A stretch of 64,000 nucleotides of DNA from assembly GCA_963743595.1 (NCBI GenBank), contig CAVURW010000036.1:3682-67681 (forward strand), read 5' to 3'. The translations under genes and the position numbers were made by a program. Shown piece after piece: positions 17,766 through 26,451 of this stretch. The notes under the pieces are model-generated. The model saw only the letters and a list, made by a program, of their open reading frames with translations. It ran no database searches and was not told the origin of the DNA. The stretch's first letter is position 1. Every line of letters starts with the position of its first letter. The stretch is from CAVURW01 sp963743595 (lineage in GTDB: Bacteria; Verrucomicrobiota; Verrucomicrobiia; Methylacidiphilales; UBA1321).

Positions 17766-19985
17766 ATGGCAAATACCAAAAAGAATTCTAAGAAAGGTGG
17801 CGCGTCGACTAAGACGGTCGCCGCCGCCGAGGAACCCGCTAAAGAGAAAGGCGGGAAGGCCAAGCTAAAAAAGATCGAAAAGGCAGAGAAGCTGGTGAAG
17901 CCCGAGAAGATCGAGAAGCGCGAGAGGCCGGAGAAGATTGAAAAGAAAAAGCTGGAGAAAGTAAAAAAGCCGGAAAAGCCTCTCGGGAAGACAAAGCTGA
18001 AAAAGGCGGAAAAAAAGGCTGCGAAGAAGGCGAAATTAGAGAGCAGTCCGAATGTTAAGTCGGTGATCCATGAGACGCGGGTTTTCGCGCCTTCGGCCAC
18101 GTTTTCAGACAACGCCCACGTCGGCTCCATGAAGAAGTACGTGAAGATGCACCGTGCTTCTTTGAAGAACCCAGATAAATTCTGGGGCGAGGCGGCTGAG
18201 AGCCTCACCTGGTTTAAGAAGTGGAAGAAGGTGCTCGTTTGGAAGTCGCCAGTTGCGGAGTGGTTTGTCGGCGGGAGAATCAATGTGAGTTATAATTGCC
18301 TGGATCGCCACTTGAATGGAGTGCTTCGGAATAAAGCAGCGCTCATTTGGGAGGGGGAATCGGGCGAGGTGGTAACGCTGACTTACCAGCAGCTCCATCG
18401 GGAAGTCTGTTTGGCGGCGAACATGTTGAAGAGACATGGCGTGGTGGCGGGAGATCGCGTGTTGATCTATTTACCGATGATCCCGGAGGCCTCAATCGCG
18501 ATGCTCGCGTGCAGCCGGATTGGCGCGCCGCATACGGTGGTCTTTAGCGGATTTAGCGCTGAAGCGCTGGAGGATCGCCTGCGCGATTCCGGGGCAAAAA
18601 TTGTGATTACGGCGGATGGCAGTTATCGCCGGGGAACCGCCAGCGCATTGAAGCCGAATGTGGACAAGGCGCTCGAAAAAAACACCGCTGTGAAGACCAT
18701 ACTTGTGGTCCAGCGCACGAAGCAATCGGTCCCTATGTTCGCTGGTCGCGATCTCTGGTGGCACCAGGAAATGGCTGCCAGCTCGCACATTTGCGCTGCT
18801 GCGGAACTCGATAGCGAGCATCCACTTTTCATTTTGTACACCAGCGGCAGTAAGCCGAAGGGCATTGTCCACACGACAGCGGGTTATCTTTTGGGCGTTC
18901 AACAGACCACGAAATATGTGTTCGATCTAAGGCCGGAGGATGTCTATTTCTGCACTGCTGATATCGGCTGGATCACCGGTCACTCGTACGTGGTTTATGG
19001 GGTACTCAGTAACGGCGGCACCGTGCTGATGTACGAGGGCGCACCGAATTTCCCGGAGCCGGATCGCTGGTGGAAGCTAATCGAGCGCCATCGCGTTACT
19101 ATTCTCTACACCGCGCCCTCTGCCATTCGCTCTTGTATTAAGTGGGGCGATCATTGGTTGGCCGGACGCGATCTCTCGTCGCTGCGGGTTCTCGGCACAG
19201 CCGGAGAACCGATCCACCCGGAAGCCTGGATGTGGTATTACGAGAAAGTGGGCCACAGCCGCTGCCCGATCGTCGATACGTGGTGGCAAACCGAGACCGG
19301 TGGACACATGATCACGCCGTTGCCGGGCGCAACTCCGCTCAAGCCGGGTTCGGCAACGCTGCCCTTCTTTGGAGTCGATGCCGCAGTCGTTGGGGATGAC
19401 GGTAAAGAATTAAAGCCGGGTCAAAGCGGTAAATTGGTGATTCGTAAGCCGTGGCCCTCCATGGTGCGCGCGATCTACGGTGATCCGGATCGTTACAAGA
19501 GCACCTACTGGTCAGAAGTGCCCGGCTGCTACTTTGCTGGAGACGGTGCGATGCGGGATAAGGATGGCTATTTCTGGATCATGGGGCGAATAGATGACGT
19601 ACTGAACATTTCTGGACATCGACTCGGAACTGCGGAAGTCGAGAGCGCGTTGGTTAGCCATGCGGATATCGCCGAAGCAGCAGTCGTGGGTCGCCCGGAT
19701 GACTTAAAGGGCCAAGCGCTCGTCGCGTTCGTCACATTGCGCAACGGCGTGCAGCCGACCCAGCAACTCCGCGAGAATTTACGGTCGCATTTAGCCAAGG
19801 AGATCGGTCCGATCGCAAAACCCGATGACGTGCGGTTTACCGATGCATTGCCCAAAACGCGCAGCGGCAAAATCATGCGGCGTCTGTTAAAGGAGCTGGC
19901 CGATTCGCCCACCGACGGAATCAAGGGCGGCGTGGAGGAGATTTCGGTGCTGGGGAAGTCACGGGGCGAGCCAGTAGTTTTTTGA
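17766..19985 (+). CDS. acsA: acetyl-CoA synthetase with Lys-rich N-terminal tail and shortened P-loop
   Basis: An AMP-forming acetate-CoA ligase by overall sequence. The catalytic part starts near residue 115 (HVGSMKKYVKMH) and matches the family throughout: VDTWWQTETGGH (the Trp of the acetate pocket), GDGAMRDKDGYFWIMGRIDD, ISGHRLGTAEVESAL, and LPKTRSGKIMRRLLKEL with the acetylatable Lys. Two things are odd. First, about 100 residues at the N-terminus are almost entirely Lys, Glu, Ala and Pro, giving 739 residues instead of about 650. Second, the adenylate-forming P-loop reads YTSGS-KPKG (358-366), lacking the Thr-Gly found between Ser and Lys in nearly all members. The reading frame is intact. 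Without a normal P-loop the activity is uncertain. Confidence 0.9.
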   Translation: MANTKKNSKKGGASTKTVAAAEEPAKEKGGKAKLKKIEKAEKLVKPEKIEKRERPEKIEKKKLEKVKKPEKPLGKTKLKKAEKKAAKKAKLESSPNVKSVIHETRVFAPSATFSDNAHVGSMKKYVKMHRASLKNPDKFWGEAAESLTWFKKWKKVLVWKSPVAEWFVGGRINVSYNCLDRHLNGVLRNKAALIWEGESGEVVTLTYQQLHREVCLAANMLKRHGVVAGDRVLIYLPMIPEASIAMLACSRIGAPHTVVFSGFSAEALEDRLRDSGAKIVITADGSYRRGTASALKPNVDKALEKNTAVKTILVVQRTKQSVPMFAGRDLWWHQEMAASSHICAAAELDSEHPLFILYTSGSKPKGIVHTTAGYLLGVQQTTKYVFDLRPEDVYFCTADIGWITGHSYVVYGVLSNGGTVLMYEGAPNFPEPDRWWKLIERHRVTILYTAPSAIRSCIKWGDHWLAGRDLSSLRVLGTAGEPIHPEAWMWYYEKVGHSRCPIVDTWWQTETGGHMITPLPGATPLKPGSATLPFFGVDAAVVGDDGKELKPGQSGKLVIRKPWPSMVRAIYGDPDRYKSTYWSEVPGCYFAGDGAMRDKDGYFWIMGRIDDVLNISGHRLGTAEVESALVSHADIAEAAVVGRPDDLKGQALVAFVTLRNGVQPTQQLRENLRSHLAKEIGPIAKPDDVRFTDALPKTRSGKIMRRLLKELADSPTDGIKGGVEEISVLGKSRGEPVVF

Positions 19986-20416
19986 GCTTCTCGTGCTTTT
20001 CCGACGGAAACGGGAAATGCCACGCCAATTCGTAGCTTGCATCGGAGTAGGTTTCTCGCAACGTAGAGCACCCGGTCCACTTGCCTGCCGAACGTGAATC
20101 GGGTCGTCTCGAATTCGATGAGTTGTTTGCCCCTTTCATCAGGTTCGTTGCTCCACATTTCATCAAACCATAGAATGGTAACGTGGATTGATTCACCAGT
20201 TCCGGTGATAATCCAACGGGATTCGCCCGGTTCATCGTCGAGTGAAAAGCGAGTATCTCTGGAGCCATCAACCACCGCAATTGCGCAAGCTGCCATCTCT
20301 GCTACAGCATCCGTCAAATATGAGGCCGTCATCGTAATCGCTCGCTCACCGACCTCCACGTAAACTTCGGCCCAACCAGCCCCGAATATCTTGAACGCTA
20401 GCTTGAATCGTTGCAT
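19921..20416 (-). pseudogene. frameshifted gene of unknown function
   Basis: Two reading frames join into one plausible protein of about 150 residues. From the ATG at 20416 (AAGGA five bases upstream), the first frame runs MQRFKLAFKIFGAGWAEVYV to FTFGRQVDRVL near 20070. The next frame continues with TLRETYSDASYELAWHFPFP, then SEKHEKLKKLL, and stops at 19921. A one-base insertion around 20065-20070 explains the break. Read without a shift, the first frame would run 280 residues across the acs 3' end in shadow sequence. The C-terminal part, with an aromatic-Pro pattern (HFPFP), looks conserved-protein-like, but I cannot name the family. The 3' end overlaps acs by about 65 bp in antisense. Confidence 0.55.
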
Positions 20417-20579
20417 AGGATCCTTAATTGGTAGCTAGATTCTGTGTCAGATTTTCTTCATGGTGGGAACCGTTTTCGTACGCAAGTCCCGTTTCAAGCC
20501 CGCTTCCACACTATTGAAAACAAGACTTGATCCTGTGGCTGAATAGGCACTTGGCATTCGGGCTGCTACCCGTCAGGAA

Positions 20580-21290
20580 GTGCTTGGGAATCAACAGACT
20601 TGTCGAGGTCAGTTCACGCCTGGAGACTTTCAGTTTGTCAGCCAGGCTTTGGCGACTCCGGGCGGGCAGGAAGCCAAACTCTTAGAGTTGCTTGAGAGTG
20701 AAGCCGAACGGGATCTGGTTCTTGATGACGAACAACTCTACGCAGCGGTTATCGATGAGACCGGATTTTTGGGCATTTCCGCCGCGTTTTATTTCTATGT
20801 TTTGACGAGGCGCTGCCTCAAAAGAGCCGGTCTACAGGATCGCGAAGTGGCAGATTATGTCGCCACGGTGTTGCTTTCTGCATGTCGTACGGAAAGTTTT
20901 ACCTGCGGGGCGGGTGCGGGTGCTGCGGGTTCCAGGCAATTAGTCTATCTCTCGGACGTTTTACTGAAGATACAAAAGGCAGGTCCGGCTGAGGCGTATC
21001 GGTTGCGAAATCAAGTGGCGGACTATGCGCTTTTCCTGAGCGGCATCTTGTTGGAGCGGGTCCGGGCCCAGGCGGAGCGGAGAGGCGCACCGGGCATCGG
21101 GTATTACGAGGCGATAGGGCAATCGTCGTACCAAGCGGTGGCGGCTCACCCCGTCACCCGCTCCAGCCGCATGCAGGTGGTGTTCCTGATATTGGCGGAG
21201 GAGTTTACCCGGATTCGCATGGCGCTCAATACGCTGGCAACTTCTGTGATGCATTTTCACGGGGATATACCGGGCTTGAGCGGTGCCTGA
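20580..21290 (+). CDS. conserved-looking hypothetical protein
   Basis: A 236-residue soluble, mostly helical protein that I do not recognise. No signal peptide or clear membrane segment is visible. It has a small Gly/Ala-rich stretch (CGAGAGAAG, about 103-111) between two helical halves. The start is uncertain. GTG at 20580 is the first usual start codon, but the frame is open upstream to a stop at 20544 and that stretch contains no ATG. It lies 42 bp before an alpha/beta hydrolase gene on the same strand, so the two may be cotranscribed. The composition is protein-like and no competing frame is better. Confidence 0.65.
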   Translation: MLGNQQTCRGQFTPGDFQFVSQALATPGGQEAKLLELLESEAERDLVLDDEQLYAAVIDETGFLGISAAFYFYVLTRRCLKRAGLQDREVADYVATVLLSACRTESFTCGAGAGAAGSRQLVYLSDVLLKIQKAGPAEAYRLRNQVADYALFLSGILLERVRAQAERRGAPGIGYYEAIGQSSYQAVAAHPVTRSSRMQVVFLILAEEFTRIRMALNTLATSVMHFHGDIPGLSGA

Positions 21291-21332
21291 TACAGTTGCA
21301 GAATTTGTCCAGGTGGACATATTTGATGCAGC

Positions 21333-22373
21333 ATGAGGGATGTTTTGCAGTTCATCGAAAAGTATCGGCTTTATGTCGTCTCTGGTGCGGGTGTGGTTTT
21401 AGTGTTGGGACTTTTAAGCGGTTTTTTTCTCTACGCCCCGGAGATGAAGGAGAGGCCGCCAGAGAAAACTCCAGAGCAAAAGGCGGCCGAGGATCTGGCC
21501 TACTGGCGGTCGCTCCAAGAGACGCAGACTTTACTGGAGGCGCGGAAGGGTTTTCAGACGCATCTTGTCCGCGCCGAATCGGGAAACACGCCCCCGCCCG
21601 TTCCCGAGACGCCTCGGCTGCAATTGATCCGGTACCCGTCGGAGGTGGGTAAGCTGGCGGGTTATCTTTCACACATACCGGAGGATGGGCAAAAGCACCC
21701 GGCGATCCTTTGGCTGAGCGGGTTTAAAAATGACATCGGCCCTTGGACTTGGGAGAAGACGAAGGGGTACGACCTCACGGCAAGTGCTTTTCGAGAACGC
21801 GGAATTGTGATGCTTTATCTCTCGTTGCGCGGCGGGAACGATAATTCCGGGGACATCGAGAACTCATACGGGGAGGTGAACGACGTACTCAGTGCGCGCG
21901 ATTACCTGGCGAGTTTACCTGGAATCGATTCGTCCCGGATCTATCTGGGTGCACACAGCGGCGGTGCGACTTTGGCGCTTTTAGTCGACGAGTGTTCGCC
22001 AGCGCAGTTTCGAGCCGTTTTTTGCTGCGGGCCGATTGATAAGGCCGATAACTTGCGTAAGGAGCAGTTTCGTTTCGATCAAACCAACCCGCTCGAATTC
22101 AAATTGCGCTCCCCGATCTACTGGCTGCGCGGAATTCAGACCGAGACCTTTGTGACCGAGGGTGCGGATGGCGCGAACTTCCCCTGCTTGTTGAACTTGG
22201 GCAAGAGCAACGTAAATTCGCGGGTCCATTTCTTTACCATCCCGCATCATGATCACTTGAACGCGCTGGAGGTGGCCGCCGACGTATTTGCGACTCACGC
22301 GGAGTTGGATACGGGTGCGAGCTGCAATATCGAGATGGATCAGGGTGAATTCGATAAGTTGGCGAATCGCTGA
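21333..22373 (+). CDS. membrane-anchored alpha/beta hydrolase (prolyl-oligopeptidase-like)
   Basis: A 346-residue protein with one N-terminal membrane anchor (about 13-35), then a periplasmic domain of about 270 residues with the alpha/beta hydrolase fold. The nucleophile elbow is GAHSGGAT with Ser209. An oxyanion-type segment, LWLSGFKNDIG, lies near residue 128. FTIPHHDHLNAL near 306-317 supplies the probable catalytic His, and an Asp of the DECSP or EGADGAN segments the third residue. S9-type peptidases and esterases share this layout, and the substrate cannot be told. It follows the 236-residue gene by 42 bp and precedes pckG by 72 bp. Confidence 0.78.
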   Translation: MRDVLQFIEKYRLYVVSGAGVVLVLGLLSGFFLYAPEMKERPPEKTPEQKAAEDLAYWRSLQETQTLLEARKGFQTHLVRAESGNTPPPVPETPRLQLIRYPSEVGKLAGYLSHIPEDGQKHPAILWLSGFKNDIGPWTWEKTKGYDLTASAFRERGIVMLYLSLRGGNDNSGDIENSYGEVNDVLSARDYLASLPGIDSSRIYLGAHSGGATLALLVDECSPAQFRAVFCCGPIDKADNLRKEQFRFDQTNPLEFKLRSPIYWLRGIQTETFVTEGADGANFPCLLNLGKSNVNSRVHFFTIPHHDHLNALEVAADVFATHAELDTGASCNIEMDQGEFDKLANR

Positions 22374-22445
22374 TCGTTAAAATGGACAAAGTGGGCTGCT
22401 AGAAAAAGACGTGATTCACAGGATCAGGCACTCTACAGTCCCCCC

Positions 22446-24212
22446 ATGCCGTATTCATCAAGTGCGTTTCCGACAGTGAAAATGTGGGTGGAAGAGATAA
22501 TCGAATTGTGCACGCCGCAGAACGTGGTGGGGTGCGATGGATCTGACGAGGAGCGGGTCAGGTTGACGGCACTCGCCGTGGAATTGGGGATTATCCAGCC
22601 GCTCAATCAGGATAAGCTGCCAGGATGCTACTACCACCGGAGTAATCCGAACGATGTGGCACGCGTGGAAGAACTGACGTTCATTTGTTCCACAACGCCA
22701 GACGACGCTGGGCCCACGAATCACTGGATGGACCCGGAAGAGATGTACACGAAGCTCAACAATCTGGCGAAAGGCAGCATGGCGCAGCGCACCATGTATA
22801 TCGTGCCCTATTTGATGGGACCGGTCGGCTCACCGCTCTCCAAGGTGGGGATTTTAGCGACAGACTCCCTCTATGTGGTGCTGAGCATGCGGATCATGAC
22901 GCGCATGGGCGAGGCCGCCTGGGAACACTTGGCGCATGACAAACGGCGCTCGTTCACGAAAGGCCTGCATTGCATGCTGGATGTGCATCCGGACCGGCGT
23001 TTCATCGCCCATTTTCCTCAGGACAATACGATTATCTCCGTGGGTTCGAATTACGGCGGTAACGCGTTGCTCGGAAAGAAATGTCTCGCGCTCCGGCTCG
23101 GTTCCGTTCTGGGACGCAATGAAGGGTGGATGGCGGAGCACATGTTGATTCTAGGGGTGAAAAATCCGCAAGGAGAGAAGATCTACGTGGCGGCGGCGTT
23201 TCCAAGCGCATGCGGCAAAACTAACTTTGCCATGTTGATTCCGCCAGCGACCATGCCGGGTTGGGAAATCACGACCGTGGGCGATGACATCGCATGGATG
23301 CGCCCTGGGCCGGACGGTCGGCTTTACGCGATCAACCCGGAGGCGGGCTACTTCGGTGTTGTTCCGGGGACAAACAATGTGACCAATCCCAACGCGATGA
23401 TCTCCATGGCGCGTGATACCATTTACACGAACGTGGCGCTGCTTCCCGACGGCGATGTCTGGTGGGAAGGCAAGGATGGTCCTGTGCCCAGCGAGTGCCT
23501 GGACTGGAAGGGTAACCGCTGGACGCCAGAAAGCACCGAGAAAGCCGCGCATCCCAACAGCCGTTTCGCCGCTCCGATGCGGAATAACCCGGCTCTGGAC
23601 GAAAACGTGGAGAACACGCACGGCGTGCCGATCAGTGCGATCATCTTTGGTGGACGTCGCGCCACGACGATGCCGCTCGTATTCCAAAGCTTTAACTGGA
23701 TCCATGGTGTCTACGTCGGTGCTACCATGGGCTCCGAGACGACAGCGGCAGCAGCGGGTAAGCATGGGCAGGTGCGGCGCGATCCAATGGCAATGTTACC
23801 CTTCTGCGGCTACAACATGGGCGACTACTTTCGGCACTGGCTCTCCATGCGGAAATTGATCAAGTACCCGCCGAAGATTTTCCACGTGAATTGGTTCCGG
23901 AAAGACGCGGAAGGGAAATTCCTGTGGCCGGGCTACGGAGAAAATCTGCGCGTGCTGAAATGGATCGTCGAGCGGTGTGAGGGTCGGGTCCGTGCCTACG
24001 AAACGCCGCTCGGCTGGATGCCGGACGCTAAGGACATAGATATGTCGGGCTTGTCGACGGAGATCACCGGGAAATTGGCGGATTGCCTGGACGTGAAGAT
24101 CGACGATTGGAAGCATGAGGTCCTCCTTCAAGACGAGCTGTTCATGAAATTGTACTCAGACTTGCCAAAGGAGCTGATTTTTCAGCGCGAGCTGCTAATT
24201 TCTCGTTTGTGA
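22446..24212 (+). CDS. pckG: phosphoenolpyruvate carboxykinase (GTP)
   Basis: Converts oxaloacetate and GTP to phosphoenolpyruvate, CO2 and GDP, the entry step of gluconeogenesis. It is the GTP-dependent type: the kinase-1a loop is AFPSACGKTNFAML (about 252-264), the nucleotide Cys is present, and GDDIAWMRPGPDGRLYAINPE carries the metal-binding Asp. WFRKDAEGKFLWPGYGENLRVLKW is the usual C-terminal signature. The 588-residue length is normal. The stop codon TGA overlaps the GTG of the next gene (GTGA), which suggests translational coupling. Together with Acs and the glycosidases it fits growth on acetate or polysaccharide-derived carbon. Confidence 0.97.
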   Translation: MPYSSSAFPTVKMWVEEIIELCTPQNVVGCDGSDEERVRLTALAVELGIIQPLNQDKLPGCYYHRSNPNDVARVEELTFICSTTPDDAGPTNHWMDPEEMYTKLNNLAKGSMAQRTMYIVPYLMGPVGSPLSKVGILATDSLYVVLSMRIMTRMGEAAWEHLAHDKRRSFTKGLHCMLDVHPDRRFIAHFPQDNTIISVGSNYGGNALLGKKCLALRLGSVLGRNEGWMAEHMLILGVKNPQGEKIYVAAAFPSACGKTNFAMLIPPATMPGWEITTVGDDIAWMRPGPDGRLYAINPEAGYFGVVPGTNNVTNPNAMISMARDTIYTNVALLPDGDVWWEGKDGPVPSECLDWKGNRWTPESTEKAAHPNSRFAAPMRNNPALDENVENTHGVPISAIIFGGRRATTMPLVFQSFNWIHGVYVGATMGSETTAAAAGKHGQVRRDPMAMLPFCGYNMGDYFRHWLSMRKLIKYPPKIFHVNWFRKDAEGKFLWPGYGENLRVLKWIVERCEGRVRAYETPLGWMPDAKDIDMSGLSTEITGKLADCLDVKIDDWKHEVLLQDELFMKLYSDLPKELIFQRELLISRL

Positions 24213-25030
24213 CGATTCATCCTTCTAAATCGGTTGTGATGCGAGCGGTCGTTAGCCTGGCTTTCTTGGCGACGTGCGGCGGCGTACTCTTCGCCCAAGA
24301 TGCGAACAGCGGAAACCAAGCCTTCACGATGTCGAGCATCGAGCCGGAGATTTACACGATTTACCAAATGCCCTTGGCGCAGGCGGAAGCGAGAGGAAAG
24401 CACCTCCCTCTTGTGTGGGTTTACGCCTCTCGGAAGGACTACACGCAGAGCACCTCGCCGGATGTCGGCTCGGATCAAGAACTCACGCTCATGACGTTCA
24501 GCTACCTGGGTAAACTCCGTCAGAGCGCGGTGATCATTGCCATCGTCGGAAAGGGAGGCTTGAACCAAGTCCCAGACGGCTTGAAAGCGCAATTTGAAAT
24601 TCCGGATGACGGTCCGCAAACGCCGGTGGACAATGTCCCCACGCCGAAGATCGTGATCACAGATTCCGACGGTGCGGTCACGCTTGCGCGAATTTCGAAC
24701 ACGGAACTTCAGGCGCTTCACGAGACCGTGATCTACAACACCATGTACAGCATCTTGCATAACAGCCAATATGCCGGTTTGCTCCAGGCACCGGCGCTGC
24801 CCTCGGGTCTGACGGCCGGTTCCGCAAGTTCTGTTCCCGTGGTAATGGTTCCCGCTGGGAACGCGAACCCGCCCATTCCCAGCTTGGAGGACAGCCTGAT
24901 GACATCCCTCGTTAGCGTGCTGAAAATTTTCGGTCTATTGCTCGTAATCCTCGGCGGATTTTTGTTTGCAATGCGCCAGTTTATCCTGAGGAATTATCCG
25001 GTGCGTAGCAGTGCTTCCCGGACGCGCTGA
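24209..25030 (+). CDS. exported protein with C-terminal membrane anchor, unknown
   Basis: A 273-residue protein beginning at a GTG that overlaps the pckG stop, or, at 24239, with the ATG of MRAVVSLAFLATCGGVLFAQ, which makes a clean signal peptide. A periplasmic region of about 190 residues follows. Near the C-terminus is one membrane helix (about 232-255, VSVLKIFGLLLVILGGFLF) and a short basic tail. The central part (LPLVWVYASRKDY, TPKIVITDSDGAVTLARI) has a strand-helix rhythm reminiscent of thioredoxin-like folds, but I see no CxxC, so this is a guess. Its 4-bp overlap suggests coupling to pckG, although a link with gluconeogenesis is not obvious. Unknown function. Confidence 0.65.
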   Translation: MTIHPSKSVVMRAVVSLAFLATCGGVLFAQDANSGNQAFTMSSIEPEIYTIYQMPLAQAEARGKHLPLVWVYASRKDYTQSTSPDVGSDQELTLMTFSYLGKLRQSAVIIAIVGKGGLNQVPDGLKAQFEIPDDGPQTPVDNVPTPKIVITDSDGAVTLARISNTELQALHETVIYNTMYSILHNSQYAGLLQAPALPSGLTAGSASSVPVVMVPAGNANPPIPSLEDSLMTSLVSVLKIFGLLLVILGGFLFAMRQFILRNYPVRSSASRTR

Positions 25031-25395
25031 CGCAGGAGCGGGACGATCTCGGCTTCAAACCAGGGATTGAGTTTGAGCCGGTTGAAGTTTGGGATGCGCC
25101 GAGCCTCCTTAAATTCTCGGTAGCCCAAAAACCGGAATCGATGGAGGAATTGTCCCCGTACCCTCGGCTCGATACGCCGCACCTGCACGGATATCTAGAA
25201 TCGCACGAAGGTCAGATCAAACTCACCCGGCTACCCGATGGCAAAACATTACTCGAGGGCACCACATGGTACACTAACGAGATGTGGCCTGTACCCTACT
25301 GGCAACTGTGGTCAGATTTCATTATTCACCGAATTCACCTGCGAGTGTTGAATCACATCAAATCTGTATCGGAAGAGCAGCGGGCGAGACGCTAG
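25009..25395 (+). pseudogene. C-terminal remnant of a SRPBCC (polyketide cyclase-like) protein
   Basis: An open frame runs from just after a stop at 25006 to the stop at 25395. It reads GFKPGIEFEPVEVWDAPSLL, then KLTRLPDGKTLLEGTTWYTN, then WQLWSDFIIHRIHLRVLNHI. This is the C-terminal two-thirds of a SRPBCC domain as found in membrane-linked cyclase/dehydrase-like proteins. The N-terminal part is absent: the remnant begins inside the 3' end of the previous gene, with no start codon until the ATG at 25141. That ATG could give an 84-residue protein but lacks most of the fold. It is best read as a gene truncated by deletion at the junction with the preceding gene. Confidence 0.6.
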
Positions 25396-26099
25396 TCCGA
25401 AATTTGTTCCCAGCTATGGGCCTTCTTTTCATCAATTGGGATTCCGTGGCCATCCGAGCGAAAGCTATAGATTAAAAACTGAATTGCGACTGTCTCACCG
25501 TTCTCTGCGGCCAATTCAATCCATCTGACGCCCTCGGAAATACTCTTGGGTCCACCTTCACCCAAGATAAGCATCAGACCTGCATTAAATTGCGCGTCGG
25601 GATGTCCACCTTCTGATGCCTGCAGGTACAGACTCCGCGCGAGCTGGAGATTTTGTTCCAATCCGTCACCTGTCGCGTACTTACATGCCAAATCCCTCTG
25701 AGCTCCGGCCGAGCCTAGTTCCGAAGCTCGTTTTAAGAGGGAAATCCCCGCCTCACAATCAGGTGGCCCCACAGCACCGTCGCGGTGTGAAAGCATCGCA
25801 AGTCGATACAGAGCCTCAGGATGATCATGGTCAGCCGCCAATTGCAGCCATTTTGTGGCGCTCTCACGTGAAATACCAGAGCCAGTGAAGTACAAGTTCC
25901 CCAAAAATACCTGAGCATTAACGTCGCCTTGCAGAGCAGCGCCACGCAGAAGCGATTCAGCCTCAGAGTACCTCTTCAGGCCACATAGCTTACTAGCTTG
26001 CTCGATTCGATCTTCCGAAGAATTTGAATTAAAATTCATTCCGTGGCTCATAAACTGCCGACCATTTAGAATAGATTCAAGCCGGTTGGAGCTATCCAT
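25392..26099 (-). CDS. Sel1-like repeat protein
   Basis: A 235-residue protein made of about four Sel1-type tetratricopeptide repeats between residues 40 and 220: AQVFLGNLYFTGSGI, ALYRLAMLSH, AQRDLACKYATGDGL and AQFNAGLMLILGEGG. Each is followed by an A-x-x-W/Y-L-x-x-A-A helix. Such solenoids bind partner proteins. No signal peptide is present. The base composition is visibly more AT-rich than the flanking housekeeping genes, which suggests transfer. Its stop codon interlocks with that of the SRPBCC remnant on the other strand. In other genomes, Sel1 genes of this size often sit beside toxin or effector genes; here only decayed pieces surround it. Confidence 0.75.
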   Translation of the reverse strand: MDSSNRLESILNGRQFMSHGMNFNSNSSEDRIEQASKLCGLKRYSEAESLLRGAALQGDVNAQVFLGNLYFTGSGISRESATKWLQLAADHDHPEALYRLAMLSHRDGAVGPPDCEAGISLLKRASELGSAGAQRDLACKYATGDGLEQNLQLARSLYLQASEGGHPDAQFNAGLMLILGEGGPKSISEGVRWIELAAENGETVAIQFLIYSFRSDGHGIPIDEKKAHSWEQISD

Positions 26100-26124
26100 G
26101 CTTGGCTAACCTCTGGTTACTAGA

Positions 26125-26358
26125 TCACTTATCGTTCGAAATAATGTGCTGATACTTCGGCGCGATCCCAGAAAAATCGATGATGGCCTGGGCAGCGCTG
26201 GACCACGGTGGAGCGTTGGGCTCGATATGGGTGTTCGTTACCATACAGCGCGTCCCGTTGTTCCCATAAGCGGCTTTTGTCGTGATACAGGCCGAATACC
26301 AACACTTACCAACGTTCTCGATCACATTTTGTCTAACCGTCCGCGGAAGTAACCGAAA
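26125..26358 (-). pseudogene. possible C-terminal fragment of an unidentified protein
   Basis: A frame open from a stop near 26360 encodes about 77 residues ending NTHIEPNAPPWSSAAQAIID, FSGIAPKYQHIISNDK. It has only a GTG at 26325 as a start and no ribosome site. The protein-like composition and its place 26 bp upstream of the Sel1 gene, on the same strand, suggest the tail of a once longer gene. The rest of 26359-26451 holds nothing I can identify. Low confidence: it may be chance. Confidence 0.25.
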
Positions 26359-26451
26359 TCAACACCGCCAAGGAGTATTTGATCGGTGTCATTTTTGAAA
26401 TACGAGTCACCTCGAGCGCGAATCTGGTGAGTGTATAGGTAGATTTAGTGC

